Assembly (NCBI GenBank): GCA_002433805.1
Contig: DJIW01000067.1
Location: 1 to 15,328 of the forward strand
Reading direction: 5' to 3'
DNA: 15,328 bases
DNA from: Competibacteraceae bacterium UBA6584
GTDB lineage: Bacteria > Pseudomonadota > Gammaproteobacteria > Competibacterales > Competibacteraceae
The translations under genes were made by a program, and so were the position numbers. This document shows positions 1 to 5,805 of this stretch, in pieces. A model generated the notes under the pieces. That model made no database searches. It saw nothing but the letters and a program-made list of their open reading frames with translations, and was not told the DNA's origin. Each line of letters opens with the position of its first letter. The stretch's first letter is position 1.

Positions 1-81
1 CGCGTCGGCCGAGCCCGCCGAGGAAACAACCGCCGCCAGCGACTTGAGCCGGCCGGCGATTAACGAGAGATAGGACGCCAC
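1..81 (-). CDS. Partial paralogue of the neighbouring virion protein (N-terminus only)
   Basis: Reading leftward from a GTG at 81-79, the frame stays open to the window edge and encodes 27 residues beginning (M)ASYLSLIAGRLKSLAA. They align with the start of the gene at 85-594 (MADKYVALADGRL, then ASAGSADA in both). Positions 1-23 are identical to 511-533, so this is a second tandem copy of the same module. The preceding gene ends in TAG at 87-85 and this reading frame continues in phase, with one GCT codon between stop and GTG. Either a separate GTG-started gene or an extension by amber readthrough is possible. The C-terminus lies outside the window, and function is inferred only from the paralogue. 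Confidence 0.6.
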   Translation of the reverse strand, partial: MASYLSLIAGRLKSLAAVVSSAGSADA

Positions 82-84
82 AGC

Positions 85-594
85 CTAGCCCAGCACCACC
101 CCGTCACCCGGCTCGAACGAGAGGATGTCCGCGCCGTGCGCCGTGCCGACGAACTGGACGACGTTGCCCGTTGCGACGGGCGGGGTCATGGTGATCTGAC
201 CCGGCGTCGTGCCGAGGTAGCAGCGGGCGCCGGGCGTCAGCCCCGTCAGGCCGGTGATGGACCCCTCCGAGTAGGCGAGGCCCGTCTGCCCGGCGCTGAC
301 CGCGTCCTTCACGAACGCCGAGCACTCTTTGCCGGCCGCCGCCGCGTCGGCCTTTCGCATCTTGGGGGTTCCGGCGTCGTTCCAAATGTTGACTAAATCG
401 CCCGCCGCCAGCGTCTCGCTCGCCACCCGCGAGACCGTGTCCGCCCCGATACCGCCCGGCAGCACGGACGGCGACAGCCGCCCGTCCGACTCCAGCGCCA
501 CGATTTTGCCCGCGTCGGCCGAGCCCGCCGAGGCCGCCGTGCCCGCGCGCGTGATCAGCCGCCCATCGGCGAGCGCAACATATTTGTCAGCCAT
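85..594 (-). CDS. Phage virion/appendage protein with repetitive beta-type C-terminal module
   Basis: Encodes 169 residues from an ATG at 594, preceded by an AGGAA ribosome site inside the upstream gene, which it overlaps by 8 nt. The N-terminus (MADKYVALADGRL) and the SAGSADAGKIVALESDGRLSP stretch resemble the linker of phage structural proteins. The C-terminal part contains ETLAAGDLVNIWNDAGTPK, then GLTGLTPGARCYLG and FEPGDGVVLG. This recurs in poorly characterised phage particle proteins, found as tail-fibre or capsid-decoration domains. No catalytic motif is seen. Its place at the end of a lysis and virion run supports a structural role, and whether it sits on the tail or the head cannot be decided from sequence alone. 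Confidence 0.6.
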   Translation of the reverse strand: MADKYVALADGRLITRAGTAASAGSADAGKIVALESDGRLSPSVLPGGIGADTVSRVASETLAAGDLVNIWNDAGTPKMRKADAAAAGKECSAFVKDAVSAGQTGLAYSEGSITGLTGLTPGARCYLGTTPGQITMTPPVATGNVVQFVGTAHGADILSFEPGDGVVLG

Positions 595-1180
595 CGTAAA
601 TTTCCTGCTGGATTCTGATAAAAAGCGTCGCCGGCCCGCGCGCGATGCCGATTTCGAGGGTCGCGCCCCCGGAAGGGGGCGTCTGCGTGAGCATCCCGTC
701 TCGGCCGAGGTAGACCGGCCCCGGCGACCAGGACCAGGACGGTTCCACCATCTCGCCAGACCCGCGCACCGCCACCGGCGCGCCGGCGGTCGCCGCGTGG
801 ATCGAGATTCCCAGCACCGCATCGAAAGCCGTGTAAGCGTCGGCGTACCCCGCCGCGCCCGCGCCCGTAACCCGCAGCGCGCGATGGCCGCCCAGGTCGT
901 GGGCCGCCGTGATGAGCGTGTCGGGATCGCCTTTTGGCCCCGGCGGTCCAGGAGGACCAGAACAGACCGCGCGAATCGAAGACACCGCAGGCCGCTGAAC
1001 GCTCAGTCGCACGCCCCCCGAAGCCACATGCAGCACGGTTTCTCGTTCGGTGACGCTCAAATGGTTTTGTTTGGGCGACACGCCAAGGCGCGGCGCGGGA
1101 ACACTGACCCGCATTTCGCCTGCATTGAGGCTGATCCGCACCTGCGAAACTCGCGATGTGACCTTCAGCGAGTCCGACAT
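587..1180 (-). CDS. Phage virion-associated protein with short collagen-like segment
   Basis: Encodes 197 residues from the ATG at 1180, which overlaps the upstream stop as TGATG; an extra GTG one codon earlier is possible but less likely. The first ~85 residues are beta-rich with repeated V-R-V-S-V type strands. Then comes GPPGPPGPKGDPD (about residues 85-100), four G-X-Y triplets typical of collagen-like spacers in phage fibres. The C-terminal ~95 residues hold LITAAHDLGGHRALRVTG and a closing strand IGIARGPATLFIRIQQEIYDG. The architecture suggests a trimeric fibre or appendage protein. Location among the structural genes and the coupled start support this, but no specific family was recognised. 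Confidence 0.55.
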   Translation of the reverse strand: MSDSLKVTSRVSQVRISLNAGEMRVSVPAPRLGVSPKQNHLSVTERETVLHVASGGVRLSVQRPAVSSIRAVCSGPPGPPGPKGDPDTLITAAHDLGGHRALRVTGAGAAGYADAYTAFDAVLGISIHAATAGAPVAVRGSGEMVEPSWSWSPGPVYLGRDGMLTQTPPSGGATLEIGIARGPATLFIRIQQEIYDG

Positions 1181-1548
1181 CACACCCCCCGCGTGACATC
1201 CGGCAAAACGGTCTTCTTGAATACCTCAAGCGTGGTGACATTCAAGTTTCCTCGGCTATCGGTGTAGGTTTCCTGAAAATCGCAGACCACCTCATCACCG
1301 ATCGTCAGGTCCTCCGTCTCGGTGTGCGGGACGAAAAACCAACCTTTTCCGCCCGCGCTGTCAGCGTTGGCCGGAAACGTGACGCTGACCTGCACCAAGG
1401 CCGCGCTGTCCGGGTCGTCGTAGTCGCGCTTGACCGTGAACGTCAGCGTCCGGCCGCCGATGTCGATGGGTTGCGGGGGATCGCCGCCGTCGTCGAACGT
1501 CACCAACAGGCTGATGGAATCGCCGCGAACCAACTTGAAACCTTCCAC
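1180..1548 (-). CDS. Small virion protein, Ig-like/BppU-N-like fold suspected
   Basis: Encodes 122 residues. The start is a GTG at 1548 with a strong AAGGGG ribosome site about 7 nt upstream (around 1555-1560). The sequence is acidic and beta-rich: FKLVRGDSISLLVTFDDGG, then IDIGGRTLTFTVKRDYDDPDSAALVQVSVTF, and a final strand LNVTTLEVFKKTVLPDV. This pattern (ligand-free beta sandwich, 'IDLTGxTxxFxVK' type core) is common in small phage baseplate or fibre-attachment proteins such as the BppU N-terminal domain. The resemblance is by eye only. Its stop overlaps the next ATG, so translation of the two is coupled. Confidence 0.5.
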   Translation of the reverse strand: MEGFKLVRGDSISLLVTFDDGGDPPQPIDIGGRTLTFTVKRDYDDPDSAALVQVSVTFPANADSAGGKGWFFVPHTETEDLTIGDEVVCDFQETYTDSRGNLNVTTLEVFKKTVLPDVTRGV

Positions 1549-1578
1549 GATTTTCCCCTTTGCGACGGCGACGGCGGG

Positions 1579-1920
1579 TTAAAGCAGGCCGTGGTCGGCC
1601 AACCAGTATTTGCTCAGGAAGACGACCAGGCCGGCGGCCAGCGGCAGCAGCCACCACAGCAGCTTTTTGACGAGATGGACGACGTTGGCCAGCTCGTTTA
1701 AGCGGGTTTGCGCCTCGTCCAGCTTGCCCCGCAAGTCCCCCACCCGCCGCTCGACGCTTTCCATTTCGTCCCACACCCGCTTGCCTTCCTCCAGATGGAT
1801 CGCCAAGCGCTCGTTGATGACCGCTTGCTGCTCCATCGCGATCACCGCGCGGCGCAGCAGTTCGGCGTGCTGGCTGACGGTGACTTCCAGGCGCGTCAGG
1901 CGGCTGATCTCTTCGGCCAT
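1579..1920 (-). CDS. XhlA-like lysis accessory protein (coiled coil plus C-terminal TM)
   Basis: Encodes 113 residues from an ATG at 1920 that overlaps the holin stop by 1 nt (TGATG). Residues ~1-80 are heptad-like and highly charged (ISRLTRLEVTVSQHAELLRR, then VERRVGDLRGKLDEAQTRLN), predicting a coiled coil. Residues ~85-105 (LLWWLLPLAAGLVVFLSKYW) form a single membrane helix. This layout matches the haemolysin XhlA type proteins that work with holin and endolysin in host lysis. An alternative is a coiled-coil tail chaperone-like protein with a membrane anchor. Its position directly after lysozyme and holin makes the lysis role the better reading. Confidence 0.6.
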   Translation of the reverse strand: MAEEISRLTRLEVTVSQHAELLRRAVIAMEQQAVINERLAIHLEEGKRVWDEMESVERRVGDLRGKLDEAQTRLNELANVVHLVKKLLWWLLPLAAGLVVFLSKYWLADHGLL

Positions 1921-2441
1921 CAAGGTTTCTCCCCCAGCCGCGCGATCAGTTGGTTTTTCTCGGCGCTGCCCGCCGAGCTGCCGTAGTAGTAGGCCACGAT
2001 CTGAGTCCAGGCCGTCCCGAGCGCGCCCAACATGATCAAAACCGCCTCTTTGCCTTCGGCCGGCAGCCCCTTCGAGACGATCCACGCCAACGTGCCGAAG
2101 AACCCGACAGTCACCAGCGTCGCCAAAACCCTCGGGGTCCAGTCCTGGAGTTTCGTTTCCCGATCGCGGGCGCTGGCCCGGTCCGCCGCGTTGATCCGCT
2201 CCAGATCGATGCCCAGCTCCTGCATCCGGGTTTTGAACCCGGCGTCGATCTCTTTCAGCCGCGCCAGGATGCCGGGATCGCCGGACGCGACCACCTCGGC
2301 GATCTCCCCTTCCGTGGCCTCCGGTTTGTTGAGCAAGGAAGCCCCCAGAATCTGCGCGGCGGTCCCGGCCAGGGGTCCGCCCAGGGCTGTCGCCAGCGCG
2401 GGCGCCACGGCTCCCAGAATCGCTTTCCAGTCGGTTTTCAT
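1920..2441 (-). CDS. Holin-like protein, 3-TM (gene-transfer-agent holin) family
   Basis: Encodes 173 residues from the ATG at 2441, overlapping the lysozyme stop as TGATG. The N-terminus is hydrophobic and Ala/Gly rich (ILGAVAPALATALGGPLAGT), a charged central helix follows (GDPGILARLKEIDAGFKTRMQ), and two membrane helices lie near the C-terminus (VLATLVTVGFFGTLAWIVS and AVLIMLGALGTAWTQIVAYY). The ending YYYGSSAGSAEKNQLI is characteristic of the holin family related to gene-transfer-agent release (GTA_holin_3TM). It should permeabilise the inner membrane so the adjacent muramidase reaches the cell wall. Confidence 0.8.
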   Translation of the reverse strand: MKTDWKAILGAVAPALATALGGPLAGTAAQILGASLLNKPEATEGEIAEVVASGDPGILARLKEIDAGFKTRMQELGIDLERINAADRASARDRETKLQDWTPRVLATLVTVGFFGTLAWIVSKGLPAEGKEAVLIMLGALGTAWTQIVAYYYGSSAGSAEKNQLIARLGEKP

Positions 2442-3037
2442 CAGACCGTCACCCGGTTGGCCAGCCAGCCGTAGGTAAAATCCTCGTTGGCCTTTCGAGA
2501 CCGGGAAATGTCGAGCAGAAACGCGCCTTGCAGGACGTTCATCGCCCGCACCAGCACCGCTTCGCCGCCCTTGCCGCGCGCTTTCAAGTACGCGCGCAGC
2601 GCCGCGAGGGTCGCCGGACCGGCCCGGCCGTCTTCCACCAGATCGGGGTACAAGCGGCCTTGCGCGTTCAAGGCGTTGAGCGCCTGCTGCAACCACAGCG
2701 CCGAGCGCATGGGGCCGGACATCACCCCGGAATCCACCACCTCCACGGCGACGGCCTCCGAAACCGGCACGATCTGATCGAACCCCGGCTTGGAAACGTA
2801 GCGCTCGAAGTAGATTTTCCGCGCTTCATCCTCGGCCAGCGCCTTCACGTCGCCGGCCGTCGTCGGCCGGTTTCGGTAATTTTCCAGCGTCTCCAGGGTG
2901 ATGCCGTACTTGGTAGGTCCGCCTCGGTCGCTGGGGTGATCGGTGTAGATCCGCCCCTCTTTCTCGATGATCTCCGAGATGATGTCGGCGACGGCGCGCC
3001 GGCTCTGGCCCGGTCGGCTGGAATTGTTGGCTGTCAT
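2441..3037 (-). CDS. GH108 endolysin (N-acetylmuramidase) with peptidoglycan-binding domain
   Basis: Encodes 198 residues. The N-terminal glycoside hydrolase 108 domain has the catalytic glutamate in IIEKEGRIY (E27-G28, the usual E-G-G position) and the signature SDRGGPTKYGIT (36-47). The C-terminal half (GRAGPATLAALRAYLKARG through SRSRKANEDFTYGWLANRV) matches the type 3 peptidoglycan-binding domain that normally follows GH108. No signal peptide is seen, so export depends on the holin. The ATG at 3037 overlaps the upstream replication gene as ATGA, an unusual direct coupling of lysis to replication. Confidence 0.88.
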   Translation of the reverse strand: MTANNSSRPGQSRRAVADIISEIIEKEGRIYTDHPSDRGGPTKYGITLETLENYRNRPTTAGDVKALAEDEARKIYFERYVSKPGFDQIVPVSEAVAVEVVDSGVMSGPMRSALWLQQALNALNAQGRLYPDLVEDGRAGPATLAALRAYLKARGKGGEAVLVRAMNVLQGAFLLDISRSRKANEDFTYGWLANRVTV

Positions 3038-3801
3038 GGATTTTCTCCGTGGGAGACCCCGCCGTTTTCGGCGGGGACAAGGTCGGTTTCTGCCGGCGGC
3101 GGCCGAACGTCGGGTTCGGGCGGATCGACGGCCCGGCGGTTGGCGTCGAGGATCGCCACCAGGCCGCGCAGCCGCTCCGCCACCGCCCGTTCATCCGGCG
3201 ATTGGCCCGGCCCTTCGAGCAGCCCGGCGACCTGATGGATGCTGACCGCCGTCGGCCCCGGCAGCATGGCGCGGGCGGAATCGGCGGTGATCCTGCCCAC
3301 CCGCACCGCTTCGTCGACCCGCAGCTGCCGCAAGTTCTGATCCGTTCCCAAGGACACCGTCCACCGCGCGGGCAACCGCCGTTCGCGCGCCGCCGCGACG
3401 GCTCGCTCGTAGGCGTCGATGAAGGCGCGGCGGGCGCCCACGTCGTCGCCGGAGTTCAGCACCGCGCCGCAGACCGCCCACGCCGCGCGCATTTCCTCCG
3501 TGAGCGTGCCGGTTTCGGCTTCGTCGCCCGCGAACCGCCGCAGCAGCCCCCACGCTTCGTCGGCGGTGGGCCGGCCATCGTCGGCGCGCGGGCCGTCCAG
3601 GTAGCGGTAGAGGTCGTGGGGTTTTGGCAGGTAGGGCGATTCGCGCCGGTGGCGGCGGAACGCCTCGGCGACGGCGGCCAGGGGGTAGGGCTCGAATTCG
3701 TCGAACCAGTCGGCCGCCGCTTCGGCGGTCGGCTTTTGTCCGGCGAAGCGGAACGCCGTGGCCAAGAGCCGCCAAAAGTCGGGTTTGTCAGCAGGGGTCA
3801 T
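3034..3801 (-). CDS. Phage replication accessory protein, helicase-loader-type (putative)
   Basis: Encodes 255 residues from the ATG at 3801, overlapping the initiator gene by 14 nt. The N-terminal ~75 residues (DFWRLLATAFRFAG, then WFDEFEPYPLAAVAEAFRRH, then PYLPKPHDLYRYLDG) are a helical module seen in phage replication proteins that recruit or regulate the replicative helicase (lambda P / G39P-like in position and size). The middle is helical and Arg/Ala rich. The C-terminus is Pro-rich and probably disordered. The order initiator then loader, as with lambda O and P, supports the call. There is no ATPase P-loop, so it is not a DnaC/DnaI AAA+ loader. Confidence 0.5.
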   Translation of the reverse strand: MTPADKPDFWRLLATAFRFAGQKPTAEAAADWFDEFEPYPLAAVAEAFRRHRRESPYLPKPHDLYRYLDGPRADDGRPTADEAWGLLRRFAGDEAETGTLTEEMRAAWAVCGAVLNSGDDVGARRAFIDAYERAVAAARERRLPARWTVSLGTDQNLRQLRVDEAVRVGRITADSARAMLPGPTAVSIHQVAGLLEGPGQSPDERAVAERLRGLVAILDANRRAVDPPEPDVRPPPAETDLVPAENGGVSHGENP

Positions 3802-4819
3802 GGCACGCCTCCCCTTCCAGCGCCTGGGGAACGCCGGCCATGATGTCCTGCCACTCGGAGACGCGCGGGTCCGGGGAGCGCGCCCGCTCTCGCTCGCGGC
3901 CACCTCCGGGGGCCGCCCTTTCGCGGGCCGGTTCCGGTGGCCTGAAGTGGCGGTCCTGGAACACGCAGCCGGTCCAGCCCTCGTGGATCGCTTCCCGCAG
4001 CAGCGCGCTCGGGTCGTGGCCGTAGCTCTTGGCCTTTTCGAGGTCGGCAATCACCATCGCCGCCGTGGCTCTGCCCATCGGCGAGCCTTTCTCGCACCGG
4101 TGGCGCCGGTAAGCCCGCCAGTCGTCCGGGGCCAGCCAGTCGGGGCAATCGGGCCAATCGGGGGAAACGGGGGAAACGGGGGGTGTCTCGTGTGCGTGTG
4201 CGTGCGTGTGCGCGTGTTGCGCGTCCGCGCGCGCGCTACCCACACCCACGGAACCCCCAGTTCCTCCCGATGATGTTTCGGGAGCAGGTTCAGGAGCAGG
4301 AGCAGGAGCAGGAGCAGGATTAGGAGCAGGAGCAGGAGCAGGATTAGGAGAAGGGGCATTGCTCGGAGCATCAAAAATCATGCTCGGAGCATCAAAAATC
4401 ATGCTCGGAGCATTGCTCGGAGCATTGCTCGGAGCATTTTTAGCATAGGAGTTACAGTTTACTTTTCCCCAGCGAGCCGTCGCCGCCAGTTTCGCTTTCT
4501 GCGCTCTGGCCTCCGCGTGGACGGCATAACCTTGATGGTTTTCCCAATCGTGAATCGCATAAGTTCCATCATGATCGCGATCCAACAACCCGCACCGTAT
4601 CAACCCCTCGACAAAAAAGGCTGGGTCTTTGTCCCAACCGGCCGCTAGCGCAATGTCCGTTTCATCCATCCCGATCAATCGCCCGTCGGGGTGGTTCATC
4701 GCCGTCGATAGCCAAAGGTCGATCAGATAATCGGTAGAATTGTCGCCGATCACCAGTTTGAGTTTGCGGCGCTTGCGGTGATTGCAGAATGAAACGGCGA
4801 TGCGGATATCCGTGTTCAT
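3788..4819 (-). CDS. Phage replication initiator (O-like) with repeat-encoded linker
   Basis: Encodes 343 residues. The ATG at 4819 has a GGGGAGG ribosome site 5 nt upstream and overlaps a 23-codon ORF. Residues ~1-125 are a winged-helix-like DNA-binding region (DYLIDLWLSTAMNHPDGRLIG, then ALAAGWDKDPAFFVEGLIRCG, then GTYAIHDWENHQGY). Residues ~128-180 are low complexity (NAPS repeats, MIFDAPS repeats, then Pro-Ala repeats), and a His/Ala run follows. The C-terminal ~110 residues (DDWRAYRRHRCEKG, then DLEKAKSYGHDP, then AIHEGWTGCVFQDRHF) form the helical module shared by phage initiators that contact the helicase machinery. The linker DNA carries iteron-like repeats, as the lambda O gene contains ori. 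Confidence 0.65.
   Translation of the reverse strand: MNTDIRIAVSFCNHRKRRKLKLVIGDNSTDYLIDLWLSTAMNHPDGRLIGMDETDIALAAGWDKDPAFFVEGLIRCGLLDRDHDGTYAIHDWENHQGYAVHAEARAQKAKLAATARWGKVNCNSYAKNAPSNAPSNAPSMIFDAPSMIFDAPSNAPSPNPAPAPAPNPAPAPAPAPEPAPETSSGGTGGSVGVGSARADAQHAHTHAHAHETPPVSPVSPDWPDCPDWLAPDDWRAYRRHRCEKGSPMGRATAAMVIADLEKAKSYGHDPSALLREAIHEGWTGCVFQDRHFRPPEPARERAAPGGGRERERARSPDPRVSEWQDIMAGVPQALEGEACHDPC
4142..4183 (+). other. G-quadruplex candidate on the plus strand
   Basis: Five G-runs lie on the plus strand (4142-4145, 4151-4153, 4160-4164, 4169-4173, 4178-4183) separated by loops of 5, 6, 4 and 4 nt. Any four fit the usual G3+N1-7 rule. The tract lies inside the minus-strand initiator gene, where it encodes PPVSPVSPDWPD, so the G-rich strand is the template for transcription. 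Confidence 0.55.
4189..4238. repeat. Alternating purine-pyrimidine tract (Z-DNA candidate)
   Basis: Positions 4189-4217 are 29 nt of strict CG/TG alternation, and a second 13-nt alternating block lies at 4226-4238. Such tracts adopt Z-DNA under negative supercoiling. In the initiator reading frame they encode the His/Ala run AHTHAHAHE. Confidence 0.5.
4281..4356. repeat. GGAGCA hexamer repeat tract (Pro-Ala linker)
   Basis: On the plus strand GGAGCA and close variants (GGTTCA, GGATTA) recur about a dozen times in phase. Read on the minus strand they encode alternating Pro-Ala/Asn/Glu (PAPAPAP). The plus strand is strongly purine-biased. GGAGCA is also the right half of the adjacent palindromic iteron, which suggests the two repeat types share an origin. 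Confidence 0.7.
4360..4436. repeat. Iteron-like array, putative phage origin of replication
   Basis: Five exact copies of the 11-nt palindrome TGCTCGGAGCA start at 4360, 4381, 4402, 4414 and 4426, with spacings of 21, 21, 12 and 12 nt. The first two intervals share a CAAAAATC spacer. An AT-rich stretch (about 4437-4465) follows. Repeated dyads inside the initiator gene next to AT-rich DNA are the layout of lambda-type origins, where the O protein binds iterons within its own gene. The spacings are multiples of three because the repeats are translated (NAPS and DAPSMIF), so coding expansion is the competing explanation. Confidence 0.5.
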
Positions 4820-4887
4820 GATTCCCTCCCCAGCCACATCGAAACGCTTTTTTGGTAAAAATCCGATACATATTTGCGGGTGCTCAT
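4816..4887 (-). CDS. 23-residue ORF upstream of the initiator (leader peptide or small protein)
   Basis: An ATG at 4887 follows an AGGAG ribosome site at the right distance (7 nt). The reading frame encodes MSTRKYVSDFYQKSVSMWLG and three more residues, then stops at a TGA that overlaps the initiator ATG as ATGA. The initiator also has its own GGGGAGG site inside this ORF. The arrangement suggests translational coupling or a leader peptide setting initiator level. No family is recognised. Confidence 0.5.
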   Translation of the reverse strand: MSTRKYVSDFYQKSVSMWLGRES

Positions 4888-4928
4888 GTATAATCTCCTG
4901 CGAAGTTGAGTAGTCCGTGAAGTGGTTT

Positions 4929-4983
4929 GCTCGCGTGAAGCGAGCGATCAGCCTTCGAGATCGGCCGGCGCCTGCCGGCCGAT
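4929..4983. other. Two inverted repeats in the initiator upstream gap
   Basis: In the 108-nt gap 4888-4995 there are two dyads: GCTCGC/GCGAGC (4929-4945, 5-nt loop) and a perfect 10-bp arm ATCGGCCGGC (4960-4969) with its complement at 4974-4983 around GCCT. Neither is followed by a T-run on either strand, so they are not intrinsic terminators. They could be protein-binding sites or mRNA stability hairpins. No convincing promoter was found here. Confidence 0.45.
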
Positions 4984-4995
4984 TTCGTTGGCCCC

Positions 4996-5355
4996 TCAGC
5001 CGCTCCCGCCCTCCGGGAGCCGGCATTTCACGGCGCCGAGATCGCGGGCCAGCAACGCGATGTTGACGCCCAGGTCCGCGACGGTCATGCCCGTTTCCCG
5101 CGTCAGCCTTTCGAGCAAGGCAATCCTCCGCGCGTGTTCCTCCAGGATGGCCAATACGGTCGCGCCATCCGGCCCGTCACCGGAACCGCCGGTTGCGGCA
5201 AATTCCACCGCGTCCGGCCCGGCGATTTGTAGCGCCCTTTCCAGGGCCAGTTGCTTTAGCGCATCGCCTTCCGAACAGGATCGTCGTTGGGCTTCGGCGG
5301 CGATGGCGCGGTGATCCTCATTTCCGAGCGGGATGGAAACCTCGATGCTGGACAT
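4996..5355 (-). CDS. Small early phage protein, ribbon-helix-helix-like N-terminus (hypothetical)
   Basis: Encodes 119 residues. The N-terminus reads MSSIEVSIPLGNEDHRAIAAEA and then GDALKQLALERALQI. A beta strand followed by two helices is compatible with a ribbon-helix-helix or MobC-like fold. The second half (VLAILEEHARRIALLERLTRE) is helical and likely a short coiled coil. The ATG at 5355 lies 100 nt inside the upstream gene with only a weak AAGG upstream. It resembles the upstream product around ALERA-QI, so the two may be diverged tandem copies. Function unknown. Confidence 0.55.
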   Translation of the reverse strand: MSSIEVSIPLGNEDHRAIAAEAQRRSCSEGDALKQLALERALQIAGPDAVEFAATGGSGDGPDGATVLAILEEHARRIALLERLTRETGMTVADLGVNIALLARDLGAVKCRLPEGGSG

Positions 5356-5588
5356 GGCGTGGCGCCTTCGGTTGACATCGGTGGGAGGGACTCTTCGCCC
5401 CCTTCTTCTCCGGCTTTCCCGGCCGTATTTATTTGTTGGGCGCGCTCCAGGGCGAACTCGCGGACGCCGGCGCTGACGCTGGATTTTCCGCTGAGCTTGA
5501 GCGCCGCCAGCACGAGCAGGTATTCCCGCGCGCTGAAACGGATGTGCATGTCGTGATCGCGACGGTCGTCAGGGTCGAGCAAGGCCAT
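5256..5588 (-). CDS. Small early phage protein, ribbon-helix-helix-like (hypothetical), extended C-terminus
   Basis: Encodes 110 residues from the ATG at 5588, with GGAG 7 nt upstream inside a short dyad (CGTCGGCTCCGACG). Residues ~14-55 (MHIRFSAREYLLVLAALKLS, then SAGVREFALERAQQI) look like a folded DNA-binding type unit. The remaining ~45 residues are Pro/Ser/Glu rich and lie in the region overlapping the next gene by 100 nt. That tail may be a read-on after loss of an earlier stop. Overlaps the upstream gene by 20 nt. Function unknown. Confidence 0.5.
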   Translation of the reverse strand: MALLDPDDRRDHDMHIRFSAREYLLVLAALKLSGKSSVSAGVREFALERAQQINTAGKAGEEGGEESLPPMSTEGATPCPASRFPSRSEMRITAPSPPKPNDDPVRKAMR

Positions 5589-5805
5589 CGTCGGCTCCGA
5601 CGGGCTGCGGTGGCGAAAGGGCGGCCGCGATGCGCTTTCGCGCCTCGATGGCCGTCATGTATCCGGAAACGCCGAACGCGGAACGCAGCGCGAAATACCG
5701 CCGTGCGGCGTCGGCGCGATGCCCGCCCATTTGGAGCGCCATGGTGTATCCCGCGACATCGAGTCCGGTGAGGTAGTCGGCTAACAGATCGATGGGGGCG
5801 CTCAT
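5569..5805 (-). CDS. Small early phage protein (hypothetical)
   Basis: Encodes 78 residues from the ATG at 5805, overlapping the upstream stop as ATGA with GGAGG just before it. The sequence is mostly helical: PIDLLADYLTGLDVAGYTMALQ, then ADAARRYFALRSAF, then MTAIEARKRIAAAL. There is no signal peptide, membrane helix or known motif. Its coupled start within the early gene train supports expression. Function unknown. Confidence 0.6.
   Translation of the reverse strand: MSAPIDLLADYLTGLDVAGYTMALQMGGHRADAARRYFALRSAFGVSGYMTAIEARKRIAAALSPPQPVGADDGLARP

Noticed and set aside
329..1267. Long plus-strand ORF opposite the virion genes
   Set aside because: Arg/Pro-rich composition typical of the antisense of GC-rich genes, no ribosome site, crosses several coupled minus-strand genes.
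2528..3843. Plus-strand ORFs opposite endolysin and replication genes
   Set aside because: Shadow frames; the minus strand shows a GH108 signature and coupled starts.
3798..4374. Other minus- and plus-strand frames across the initiator repeats (poly-Leu, poly-Gly-Ala)
   Set aside because: Products of hexamer repeats read out of frame; the initiator frame has conserved-looking modules on both sides.
4281..4436. CRISPR array
   Set aside because: Repeats are 6-12 nt, spacers are constant and in coding phase; no CRISPR-like repeat-spacer structure.
4888..4893. TATAAT on the plus strand as a promoter
   Set aside because: No -35 at a usable distance and no plus-strand gene downstream; it overlaps the ribosome site region of the minus-strand mini-ORF.
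4929..4983. Intrinsic terminator before the initiator
   Set aside because: Strong stems but no T-run on either strand.
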